Shown here: in pieces, positions 13,175 through 23,442 of the stretch
How the letters are laid out: each line of letters begins with the position of its first letter
How positions within the stretch are numbered: the stretch's first letter is position 1
Origin: Whalleya microplaca
Lineage: Eukaryota > Ascomycota > Sordariomycetes > Xylariales > Xylariaceae
Direction: 5' to 3'
Assembly: GCA_022497155.1 (NCBI GenBank)
Contig: MU385728.1
Coordinates: forward strand, 372,001 to 436,000
Length of the DNA stretch: 64,000 bases
Notes under the pieces: generated by a model
What the model was told of the DNA's origin: nothing
Seen by the model: the letters and a program-made list of their open reading frames with translations, nothing else
Database searches by the model: none
Translations under genes and position numbers: made by a program

Positions 13175-14245
13175 ATGGCCCAGAGAATGCCCAAACAGAG
13201 AACAGGGGCTACCCAATGGCAATGGGGTCTTCCCGGTATTCCTCGGCACTACATCAGCTATGAGCAGCAGAACCACCAGTACCAGCACCGTCCTACACGC
13301 CACAGGCGCCGCAGGCATCACAAGCACGACGGCAACACCGAGACCACCGGGAATACCGCGAATACAGAGAACACCGAGAACACCGAGAACACCGATCGTC
13401 GTTCCATTGATCATAACGACAATGACAACGATAACGACGACAGGCGGAACGAACAGGCCACTACTAACGACGACGACGACGACGACGACGACGACACTAC
13501 CAATGAAGTCAACGACGCTCGCAATGTTGATAATAACGACAGTACCGTTGCCGACGATGGCTTGAGCGAGAACTTGAAAGATGACAAGAGTCGCGCCAAG
13601 CCCGGTCGCATTATGCAGATCGTGAGGGACTTCTTCACGATTCCTCCGGGCGAATCTGAGCTCCGGGGCCCTGAGAGAAGGAGCTCCCAGCGAAAGCACC
13701 ACGAGCAAAAAGAGCAGCATCGAGAGCTTGTAAAGCATAACCCCGCCAAGCAGAGGAACCCAGGCTGGCACGCCACAATTAGAGGAGTCGCGCGTCCTTT
13801 AGGCTGTGTAAGCGGACGTCAATCTAACTTGCCTCACCCCAATCCTAGTACCATGGCTATGTATCGCTCGTGATAGTTGAATACCCAGATATATATATTC
13901 TAACCACATTCTACACCACAGTCACACCATGGACACTGGGCCCTTGCCTACGAATCCTACATAGATATCTCGAAGCTGCCGCCGCATGTGGCAGGTATGC
14001 GCACTCGCGTCCGCAGGGAATGCCGGGTGGATGCTCAGAAGAAGAAGCACGAGCAAGCGCAGCAGAACGGCTGGTGGCGTCGATTTTACGACGGCGGCGG
14101 CGGACCACCCGAGCCGGAAAGAGTCCGGTCGCCGCCTGTGATTGTGGACCCCCCGGTCCACTCCAGGGGTAGGCAGCCGAGGAGGCGCCACGACGATGAT
14201 AATGCCGAGGTTATCGAGATAGTTGAGGATGATGACGGCAGATAG
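13175..14245 (+). CDS. Orphan low-complexity protein with a compact C-terminal basic domain
   Basis: Exons 13175-13807 and 13922-14245 give 318 residues. The ATG at 13175 sits in a near-ideal context (CGCCATGG). The intron has donor GTAAGC and a CTAAC branch 24 bases before CCACAG. Splicing joins GWHATIRGVARPLGC to SHHGHWALAYESYIDISKL in phase 0, which reads as one continuous globular stretch and supports the model. The first half is encoded by microsatellite-like DNA: His/Arg-rich, then Asn-Thr-Glu triplets from a 9-bp repeat, Asn-Asp alternation, and a run of nine Asp from (GAC)n at about 13470-13496. The C-terminus is Arg/Pro-rich and ends in an acidic tail (EVIEIVEDDDGR). No signal peptide or membrane segment is visible. 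I do not recognise a family. The globular centre (about residues 175-255) is the part to use in any homology search. Confidence 0.75.
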
Positions 14246-16045
14246 ATGTGATATGATCTTATTAGTCAAGGATGGCTTATATGAGGGCGCTTAGAGTTGT
14301 CCGAACCCTGCGAGGGCAAACGTGGGGGAAAATAAGGGATAGAGACCTTTGAAGGTTCTACGTGATGTTGTTTTGGTTTCCATTGCCTCTACTTAGGCTA
14401 CCACCTCTCCTTTGTCCATTTTTCTAACCTCGGGGTGTTATGGCCAAAAATTTGAGAAGATACCACTAAGGAAATGGGGTAAGGAATTATACCCAAAATG
14501 GAATTAAACCCAATCTGTCATGTGAAGTTCTTGCCTGATACCAAATCAAGACTGTCTCTAGGATCTATGCTAATTGAAACGTGTGGTGTTGCTATGTGTG
14601 AGCAGCGAATCATCCTGATCAGGAAGCCGATAGGAGAAGTTCGCTCAAATCTGAAGAGTTTCTTTACACTAAAATACGTTTTAGTAGTGGTAGCGGCGCC
14701 TAGTCGTTAGTGTGATGAAGATATCTTAAAGGGGCTACGTCTATGATATGGTCTGTTATCACTATTGCGCTAGAGATACCATATCGGTATCGATATCAAA
14801 CGTGTGTTGCTGCTGTAGTCCTTCAAGATATGAATTATCCTATTCGAAAGTTGGAAGCGCAAAATTGTTTAACATGCTAAGGAGAATGAATATATGGGAT
14901 ATCCATCTCCACAATGTATTTGTCTTTGGCCTCCATTACAACTCTTACAGGTCAGGCTAGGCTTGAGTTATCGAGGAAATATGGCAAATAGCCAAGTAAG
15001 TAAAATCGGCGCGCGATTATGTGAGCTCTTGTTCTAGGACACATTGTAATTGGAGTAATGTAAAAGGGATTTTAGACTACAGCATACGGAACTGTAAACA
15101 ACTATATTCACTATCTTCAAGATATATAGTAGCTCGTGTCTGATATATTTATCATATTATATAATGAACGATGGTGCGAGCCATTCGTTCCATTGGCTGG
15201 TATTGGATTAGGTGGAGTGGTTAGTATGAGGCTGAAGTATATTTCGATGTCAACTCGGTTGAGCTAGTGTATTATTATCGATGCTTTTGACCGGAAGCAT
15301 TATATTACCCGAGTAAAGCTGTTGGAAATTCTGTAGGCACCCTGCCGCAATCCTTTGCCCCTTCGTATTCATTGCGAAGAACTGCCCTTGTGACTTCGTA
15401 AGTTTTCATGCAGTCATCTCAGGTTTAAGTAGCCAGTTGACAAGCTGCCCATTTGTTGCCTGTAAATATCAAGTAAGGATTCTATTTGCTATATTTAGTC
15501 CCAGGTCCAAACTCTCAGACGCTAGTCTGAATAACGTTAATAGTTTAAGCTTCAATTACGGGTATATCGGAATCTAATGTAACCCATGACGGCGCTAAGA
15601 TCTGGGTTTTCCAACAAGGATCCTTATTAATCCTCTATTAGGAAAAGGGCGAATATCCTAGGCGAGCCCGGACTTTACCTTCTCATACCGCTCTCGAAAT
15701 CGCCCAGTCGTTCCACCTTGTTATGCATTTGAAGCTCAGCTCCAGGCAGACTAATGGTCTAGCCCAGTCCACGCTGCCGAAAGGCTCGGATGACTCCATG
15801 CCCGCCTGCTGTGCCTCACGTTGTATTAAATTAACGTGACTTCGCATACCAGCCAGCCAGCCAGCCCTGCTCCTTCCAGGTTCCGAGTTCAAGATCACGA
15901 TGGATCAGGTAATATAAAAGGCGACGAAATCCCTTCATCTCGTCCTTCTTATAGTTGGTCATCCATTCGCTCGTTCAGTCACTAACATTAAGTTATACGT
16001 AATTCTTAATTCTTGACCCGGGTTTCTTGATTCCAGACTCTAGTC
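14246..16045. other. Intergenic region
   Basis: About 1.8 kb. The segment 14400-15600 is moderately AT-rich with only short open frames (70 codons or fewer) and no recognised motif. A short CAGC/CCAG microsatellite lies near 15848-15866. The last 150 bases are the core promoter of the secreted-protein gene. Confidence 0.5.
15913..15920 (+). promoter_or_regulatory. TATA box of the secreted-protein gene
   Basis: TATAAAAG, 126 bases upstream of the ATG at 16046, followed by a pyrimidine-rich leader. Spacing and sequence fit a strong fungal TATA promoter. Confidence 0.6.
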
Positions 16046-16816
16046 ATGATGTTCGCAGAACTTGCTCTCGCATCTCTCATTGCCTCTGTGCCGCTGGCAC
16101 ACGCAATCCCGGATGTTACTGTGAAGGCTCTGCCCACTGGTGACTGCTCCAGCTACCCCGGCTATGATGCCAGTTCCGACACGGCAGGGCCCTGGACTAT
16201 TGCCATAGTTGACAGCGAGAACGCCGCCATCGAGGGTTTCAGCGACACCTCCATATACTCGATCTCGTACAATCCCCAGACAGATACCAAGCCCAGTCTG
16301 CGATGGGGTTCCGTAAGTTGCCTGCTCTCTGCCTGCCTACCTACTGGATCTTGCTACTCTACCTCCCCCAAGATCTCACACATGCATACTGACACCTTGC
16401 AGATTACGATCCCCACGCGCAACGACATTGCCAAGACCCCGCTGCAGTGCGAGGCGGGCGAGCTGAAGGCCCGAGTGCCGACAGACCTGACGGCGGCCGG
16501 TGCGCCCACGAACGTCCAGTGGACGCCGCTGGTGATCTCGCCGTATCCGTACGACGCGGCGCTGATGTGGAAGATCGACGGCAGCGCGCCACAGATCTTC
16601 GAGCACTACATCGATGGCGTGAAGCAGGACGGCGTATTCCTCGGCGGCGTAAACGGCAACACCACCTGGGGCCTCAAGTACTACAGCGCGAGCTCCGGGT
16701 CTAGCGGCCAGGACTACTTCTACATGAGACTGCTGGGACCCGATAGTGCCAATCCGTCTACTGGAGCGCCATTGGGGGCGAATGAGACTATGGCTTTTGT
16801 CAAGATTAATGCTTAG
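16046..16816 (+). CDS. Small secreted protein of unknown function
   Basis: Exons 16046-16312 and 16403-16816 give 226 residues. The intron 16313-16402 (GTAAGT...TTGCAG) is exactly 90 bases and has no in-frame stop, so an unspliced reading gives a 256-residue protein. The spliced version removes a low-quality insertion and joins SLRWGS directly to ITIPTRNDIAK. The first 20 residues (MMFAELALASLIASVPLAHA) are a typical signal peptide. The mature part is about 205 residues, with two cysteines (GDCSS, LQCEAG) that could pair, many Tyr/Trp/Pro residues, and N-glycosylation sequons in NGNTTW and GANETM. No transmembrane or GPI tail is present. I recall similar hypothetical secreted proteins in other filamentous ascomycetes but no assigned activity. 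The start could be either of two adjacent ATGs (16046 or 16049). A TATA box lies at 15913. Confidence 0.85.
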   Translation: MMFAELALASLIASVPLAHAIPDVTVKALPTGDCSSYPGYDASSDTAGPWTIAIVDSENAAIEGFSDTSIYSISYNPQTDTKPSLRWGSVSCLLSACLPTGSCYSTSPKISHMHTDTLQITIPTRNDIAKTPLQCEAGELKARVPTDLTAAGAPTNVQWTPLVISPYPYDAALMWKIDGSAPQIFEHYIDGVKQDGVFLGGVNGNTTWGLKYYSASSGSSGQDYFYMRLLGPDSANPSTGAPLGANETMAFVKINA

Positions 16817-17741
16817 GTACGCGTTCAGAACTTTGGAGGGACAAGAGATTAAAGGACATTGGAAGCCTTGGTTGGAGCAAGCAGTACGAATCAACTAGAA
16901 TCTTGATTAGTCTTCCAACAAAATACCACATAGCTTCTCTGCTGCTGATCCTTATGTTATTGTGTACAGTCTGATATTGATGCATGGTCGGCACAGCGGG
17001 ATGAGCTTATGATGGCGCAATGTTTCATGGCGGGTAAAGTCCAGTGTTTATGTGAATGGTATAGCTATTTTCTTTTACTGCCTGCATAGTTCTTGACTAC
17101 ATCTTGTTGCACAATCATATTGATATTAACTAGTGTCGTAGGTCCCAGCCAGAGTGTTGTACGGGTGCACAAAGCCTAGCAAAACAGGGCGGTGGATCCT
17201 CTCTCAAACATTGGAAGGCAATATTTCTGGTTGGTAGACTTGACCATATGCTATGGGACATGAACATGAGGTTCTCATTTTGTGTCTGAATGGTTATGCT
17301 AATGCAAAAAATATAGAGTCAAGAACGTTATCATTTGTGCGATGCCTTCATTGGACATCTTCGCAATCTCACATAGCTGTTCTACAAATACAAAGAAGGT
17401 GCATATTCGGAAATCAACGCAAGAATATTAGGCAAGGAAAGTATCTAGGGGAGACCTAAGTACAAAGACGGACTTATGTGGCCGCATCTTTCTCCAGTAT
17501 GCATCGAGCTGGACTGATCAAGAACGAAATTAAACCCTACAAGAGACAAATCTGCCTCAACCCTTAATGAAATGAAAACGCAACCGCAATGGACAGTCCA
17601 GTGGACCTCTTTGAGTCCTCTTGCCCGGCAACTGCAAGCGATATCCTCCTCTCTGCTGCGATGCCAAACCAGTGCCACGAATATTATTCCTCTCTTCCAC
17701 CCCCCGATGTCGTGTTTCCGTAATAAGAAAAAGAATCGCAA
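16817..17741. other. Intergenic region
   Basis: 3' flank of the secreted-protein gene. Only short open frames and no recognised motif or RNA gene. Confidence 0.5.
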
Positions 17742-17930
17742 ATGATGGTCTTCTCTGTCGAGACGGGCAAAAGAAGAGCGGGAGTACTAAATCTTCCTCA
17801 ACCATCGCATGACAAAAGAGTAGCGGGGGTACTAAATCTTCCTCAACCATCGCATGGCAAAAGAGTAGCGGGAGTACTAAATCTTCCTCAATCACCGCAT
17901 ATCAGTCCTTTAGACAACTCTTGCCAGTAA
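17742..17930 (+). CDS. Candidate short repeat peptide with Lys-Arg-spaced units (doubtful gene)
   Basis: An ATG-initiated frame of 62 residues overlies a 45-bp tandem repeat. In this frame each unit is 15 residues, approximately VAGVLNLPQPSHGKR, so the units are separated by dibasic KR, the cleavage site of the Golgi protease Kex2. Known Kex2-processed repeat proteins (fungal pheromone precursors, dikaritin-type peptide precursors) look like this but start with a secretion signal. Here none is visible, and an in-frame stop at 17724-17726 closes the frame upstream, so a signal could only come from an unseen 5' exon. The opposite strand is open through the repeat too, so the frame may be an accident of a 3n-long repeat. 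Confidence 0.2.
   Translation: MMVFSVETGKRRAGVLNLPQPSHDKRVAGVLNLPQPSHGKRVAGVLNLPQSPHISPLDNSCQ
17768..17901. repeat. 45-bp minisatellite, about three copies
   Basis: The word GCGGGAGTACTAAATCTTCC (second copy with one G for A) begins at 17778, 17823 and 17868, an exact 45-base period. Copies differ at only a few positions, so the array is young or under some constraint. Confidence 0.9.
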
Positions 17931-18076
17931 CAGTCCTTCTGTAAAGACCATCCGAGTAGTGCCATCAGCACCTTATACCCCTTCCATTCCATGAGTGTTC
18001 CAGCTGCCTCCTCAATAGTTTCCATCACAGGCTTGACAGGAGACGCAACAAACCTGTGATCTGGAGCTTGTAAGCT

Positions 18077-19959
18077 CTATGGTTTTTTGGCCGCCTTCGT
18101 TGAGGCTGGCTTTCTGGATGTCTCTGTGGCCTTCCTCTTCCTGGACGCGGCCTTCTCAGAGGCTGGTCTGCGAGCTTGTTGCTCACGTCTCTGGGCGTGT
18201 TCTTCAAGCTTAGATCTCTCTACCGATGCTTGTTCTTCCACCTCAGCCACCTTTTTCTCATATTTTTTCTGCAATTTTTTCCAGATATCCTCCATAGCCT
18301 TATGAGACTGTTTTGTCTGATACCTCTCGGGTGCGTCGCTGAGTATAGCTGCTATTCCACCGCCAACCTTAATTACCTCCAGCGGAGACGGCGTATTGTT
18401 CAGCTCACCAAGGAGAGTGATTGCCTGGGGCGCGCTTTTTAATTCCTTCAGGGTAGTAGAAGCTGTCACTGGCTTTTTTACGAGGTCTTGAAAGAAACCC
18501 TTCAGCTTTGCTTCCCCTTCGTAAGATATAATGGCATGAATTGGCTCCCAAGACCTTGGTGCCTCATCGTCCTCATCGTCCATCCAATGCTCGTAGCTGC
18601 GCACTTCGCATTCGATTTCCGATTCAATCTTACGGATATTGTATATTTTGAATTCGCATGTCAGCCTCCCATCTGCAGCGTACTTAGGCGTTTCGCGGGT
18701 AACAAGCCCGCTTGAGTCGACTTCCGTTTGGCAACGCTGTCGAGTTCGAGATGAGACGGTGCCAATCGAGTCATTGAAGAGGTCTTGGCTTATGCGATTC
18801 TCACCCACAAAATGGACTAATGAGGACGAGATAGCATCACGGAGTTGCTGGGCAGTAATATTATTCTTGTACTCCTTCAAGAATCCCCTGCCTTCTGCTT
18901 CTTCTTTGACCAGGCGCTCCTTGCGAGACTTCAGAGCTTCTACCATCTTCCCGACGAATGAGTTGATTACGCCCGGGTTAGCAAAGGTGTTGGCAGCTGG
19001 GCGGTTGGAGATGGTTTTCGGATCCGCGAACCGGATCGAAGTATTGTCGGGAAAGACCACTACAAGTTGAAAATATGGCAGTTTAAAAACGAACTCTTGC
19101 ATCTTCATCAACAACTGAAAGACGCGTTCATAATTGTTACTGTTTTTTCTCTGGTAGAATGGCTTTACCACGACTGCAGAATCGGCAAGTCAGTATCAAC
19201 TCTGTCCAGATGATTGAGGGAAGCATTCCAACATCTAAGGCCTGTCTCAGAAGCTTGGAATTCTTAAATACCCCTCAACAGGGAATTCTAGCTCTTGACA
19301 CAGAACAGAGAGAGTAATAAACAGCTTTGGAGGATACTTACGGGTCAGATTCCTTAGGTCATCGCACTGACAAAGGAGACGCAACACCTGAGTAACTGCA
19401 TCATATTTTTTCCAATCACGGTTTTTAATTGGGCCATTAAGGGAAAGTTCCCCATATAAATGGTAAGGTGGCTGAAGTTGGATCGTACGGATCATCTCTC
19501 GGCGTCGCTGCGTAATAGCAGCTAGGAATTCGTGCAGAGCTACCATGTCCTCGAACCAAAACTTGTTGACACGGTAGAAGACAGGATACTCATCTAGGTC
19601 CTCATATATTTCCCGACATGTGCGACTAAGAGAAGCAACCTTGATCGGCAGCTGATTTGGAAGAAATCTCCCGCAATAGAACTCCCGTGTATCGTTCGAG
19701 ACAAATCGATTAGAATAGGGCGTAATCTGCTGTGGTTTGATTGGCTCATCTACATAGAGCGCATACTCATAGATCATAAGCCGAACCTGAGTATCATGTG
19801 AGCTACGGGTGACAAGTCAGATCCCGTTTGAAAATAACTTACTTCTTTTGGGAGTCTCAGGAGAATCGAACGAGCAGCATTTTGCCGAGTCAACTGAAGG
19901 CAGGGATGATGCGGATCATCTATGTCAATGAGAGTCTTGACATACTTGGCGTTATCCAT
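18077..19959 (-). CDS. Orphan protein with F-box-like N-terminus and basic C-terminal tail
   Basis: Exons 19959-19843, 19786-19342 and 19173-18077 give 552 residues. Introns 19787-19842 (GTAAGT...ACTCAG) and 19174-19341 (GTAAGT, CTGAC branch, TCTGCAG) keep frame. The join of exons 1 and 2 creates ARSILLRLPKEVRLMIYEYAL, a pattern very common at the N-terminus of fungal F-box-like/DUF7730-type proteins, where the LRLPxExRxxIYEYxL helix opens the domain. The middle (exon 3) has no motif I recognise. The last 90 residues are a Lys/Glu/Gln coiled coil followed by a Lys/Arg/Ala/Ser-rich tail that resembles a nuclear localisation or nucleic-acid-binding tail. Minisatellites lie on both sides: one about 150 bases upstream of the start and one about 180 bases beyond the stop. 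A substrate-adaptor role is only a guess from the N-terminus. Confidence 0.75.
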
Positions 19960-20107
19960 GGTGACTTATGTCAGGAGTACAATGGACTATGGTGGTGAAG
20001 TGAAGAAGTCTGTTGACGATAGAACAGGGAATGCTGATGACGTTCCAGGCAGCCTCTTCAATATTCTCGCTAGTGCCGAAGTATATCGCAGAAGCAACAG
20101 CGTGATC

Positions 20108-20256
20108 AGCTGTCGGCGCCAAGGAGGACTATTAGCTGTCGGCGACAAGAAGGACTATCAGCTGTCGGCAACAAGAACAACGATTAGCTATCGGCGACAG
20201 GGTAAGCGTTCAGCTGTCGGCGACAAGAAGGACGATCAACTGTCGACGGCAAGGTA
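20108..20256. repeat. 26-bp minisatellite, about six copies
   Basis: The word AGCTGTCGGCG (with variants AGCTATCGGCG and AACTGTCGACG) starts at 20108, 20134, 20160, 20186, 20212 and 20238: a perfect 26-base period with diverged copies. Each copy contains GTCGGCGAC, an imperfect palindrome. The array begins about 150 bases upstream of the ATG at 19959, so it lies in that gene's promoter or leader. Confidence 0.92.
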
Positions 20257-20604
20257 GATGATAGAGGACAGGATCAAGAGGAGGGCTAGGCTTAAGGCTG
20301 GCAATAATAAGGTATGTGATTGGACCATCCACGCCTTATGGGTGCACTGTAAGTCTGTGGGCTCGGGGTGCAAATTTTCTTCCTTGATTGTGATGTGGTT
20401 GTGTGGAAGAGGAAGAGACGCGGGTTGAAAGAGAAGAGAAATATGCAGCATAGGTAGGATGTGGTGATTATGTACCTTAAAAAATCGTAGATGCCTTGAT
20501 TGCCGATGTCTTAGTTAATGCCTTTGGGTACTTGGTAACATTCAGATTTGGCAACTACTGTTTCCTTTGTTTGTAGTGGGCTCCTGTATCTACGTAAGTA
20601 CTTA

Positions 20605-20695
20605 GGCAGTGAATGGATGGAAGGCAGCGAATGGATGAAAGGCAGCGAATGGATGGAAGGCAGCGAATGGATGGAAGGCAGTGAATGGATGGATA
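20605..20695. repeat. 18-bp minisatellite, five copies
   Basis: Unit GGCAGCGAATGGATGGAA begins at 20605, 20623, 20641, 20659 and 20677, an exact 18-base period with three variant positions. On the minus strand it reads as a Ser-Ile-His-Ser-Leu-Pro hexapeptide repeat, but no gene is evident. Confidence 0.92.
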
Positions 20696-23442
20696 CCTGA
20701 GCAACGTATCGAAGGTTTGAAAAGGCTGCCTTTAGATCTCTTGAATCTAGCAGGCACAGACTCCTACTGTACCAAAAGCAAGCAGGTGACTCTACTTCTA
20801 TAATATGATACAAATATTATACTGTAGACATATTCCACCATTTGGTATACTTGGGACTATAGAGCTCAGTACTCAAGTATACAAGTATGGAGACATGTGA
20901 TGCCATGGCGAATTCAATATCTAATATATTAATTAATATTGGGCTGAAACAGTAAAAAGCTGGATTGTTCATACCAGGAAGGATCAGCGAAAGCGTAACA
21001 GAAGGCAGATCAAGATGTAGTACTGCATTAACAGGAGAAAATGAACTGAATAATATTATCTTTCCTTCTATCTTATATAACAACTAAACATGATAGTCTG
21101 TTATAGTTGAGCGATATGTTAACTATTCTCTGACAGAATGCTAGCGATCCACATCACCCTTGTAGTTCTCTATATCTACATAAACTTACACCATGTCCCT
21201 GGCCAAATATACGTTGCTATAAATATATCTACGGCTAAGTTGCCTTTCCATCCAATGCTCTAATCAGTCACTCTGTCAAGGGAAGCATAGCACGGCTTGA
21301 TTTATCCCAGTTATACCAAATAATGTTTTGCAATGTTTGATTCTACTGAAACTGCAAATGGATACCTGTATTATTTGCCATCTTTCCTTGTAGTAGTTAC
21401 CCCTAGTCCAGGCCCACCGTGTAAACTATATGTATCACAGGCTCGAAATTGAACAATGATCCGATGTGTTCGCGGGGGACATAATATATAAATATCGAGG
21501 ATAGAGAGCGATTCTTTTCTCTCAGATACTTGAACTAGTAGAGTCGCAGGCTGAACCCTGGAGTTGTGAGGTGATAGAGCATATCAGCTATATTATCATG
21601 TGAAGCTGTTTGTCCCATTATTCATACCGGAACATGTATCGGTGTGGTTGTATACAATCGGTCCGGTAGATGTTGGAACTCCCGATTTTCTACCGCAATT
21701 GTCTCCCATGGATATTAATACTGACCCGGGGACCCACTCTACCGGCTGCAGTCTGGATTGTCCTGGCGCGGCCGTCCGGTGCGGTCCTGATGACATTTTT
21801 AGCATTCATGGCATTTCAATTGGAGAGTCTACATAAAAAAATGGTCGTCTTGTCCCTTGTCAGGCCTAGCTCTTGCCAAGATTTAGATGCAGCTTCTGAT
21901 TACGGTTTATTTTGGCATCAGGCGTTTGATTTGTTTGTATGGCTGAGTAGGGTGCCTGTTTGTAGCTACATAATTGGATATGTGGATGGCTAGGAAGGTA
22001 ATTGGTAGGGTAGGTAGGTACCTACCTAGGTTAGGTAGTGATTGAAATCTTCCCTGAAATGGACTGGCTTCCGATAATAGCTTTTCAGTCACCAAGTACA
22101 TTAAGTACCAAGTAACAATGAACAAGGCATGATTGGGTTATGTTATTTGAATCAGTAGATTTACTACCTAGGTAGATGTACAATCAGTAGCTAAGGTTGG
22201 TTGAAGTACATGTATGGTCGCCAATCATGTTGAAACATCCATGATTGATAATTACCTACAAGATAGCCAGCTTCTTTCCCCCTCATGTAGGTGGGTCTAA
22301 TGGCGTTCTTACCCTCGCTCGCCCATTGTGCAGTCATGAAGCTTACCTATCGATAGGTAACTTCGATATCTAGCTACAGCTGTACCAAAGAGTGAACCAC
22401 AGGTCAAGAAGGAATCGAGTTAAGAGTTGCACATATAAACTAGTCATCTATTCCAATCCGTCTTGCACTCCGAATCATGCCTAGATCGAGTAGGCCGCCC
22501 CGGCCAGGAGGATTTCAAAGTCTTAGTAGGTATGCTTCCCTGCGACCGAGCCTAACTCTGTCGATAATACATCTAGAGTATGCCAAGGATCTGAGAGTTA
22601 GCTAGATACAAGATATTAAATATGAAAATACCATCATGGCATTGTTGGCCGTTGTACTGGCGCTGTTTATCCTTGCTAAGGTAATATGTCCCACTACTGT
22701 ACTGCTGCTGTCCGCTGCTGTACCTGGTATGCTGTAGAAGTCAAGCATCGCATACCTATGCACTCTACATACGTATGTACGTACTATTTCGCTACAGAAT
22801 CATTAGAGCGAGCAACTTCTCTACCATCGATTGTACATGAGCGCGACGCTTTCTGGCTGACAATTCACCAAACTTCATTCTCAGATCGAGTGATTGCGAC
22901 CATTGACGATTGCAAGGTGCGAAATGCAAGATACGTTATGCTCACAGGATCACGCCAGCAAATGAATAAAATTGGTACAAAGCTCGGCGTTGTCTTATTG
23001 GGGTATTAAGAATTACTACAAAGTCCAACCACCCATCCTTTTTCCCCCAGTCCTTTTGCCTCCTCTCACCAGAGGGCCGTCCATTGCTTAATACGTATGT
23101 ACACAAGCAGCAGCGCCCCCTTCCCAAGATCCCCCCTGTTCTTTCAGAACCCCGTCTACCTTCCGCTACCAAGACAAGAAAGCGCGAGTGAACGCGATAA
23201 AGACCCGTGGTGGTGTATGGTAAAAATGAAAAGGATAAAATAAAATAACCGTTTTTGGTTCCCAGATATAATGCTCATTCATAAGGATCGTAAGAATTGT
23301 AATGCTGCTGTTTCTTATTATACATATGCTTGCTGGCAGGAGGGGCACATATATAACGAGAAGGTGGTGTTGTAGTCATGGTGTACAAAGAAACGAGAAC
23401 GCCTGTGCGGCTGGTGTGGCTCTATTATTCGATTGGACCCAT

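Larger units (their letters stand above)
19960..23442. other. Gene-poor intergenic region with repeats and palindromes
   Basis: About 3.5 kb. It holds the 26-bp and 18-bp minisatellites listed separately, an AT-rich stretch (20800-21100), and a cluster of perfect palindromes at 22011-22360. At 22636 a 33-codon hydrophobic frame (MALLAVVLALFILAKV...) begins, and at 22477 a 40-codon frame (MPRSSRPPRPGGF...). Neither can be joined into a convincing gene. Confidence 0.5.

Noticed and set aside
22636..22734. 33-codon hydrophobic peptide frame
   Set aside because: Could be a signal or membrane segment, but no downstream exon can be joined convincingly.
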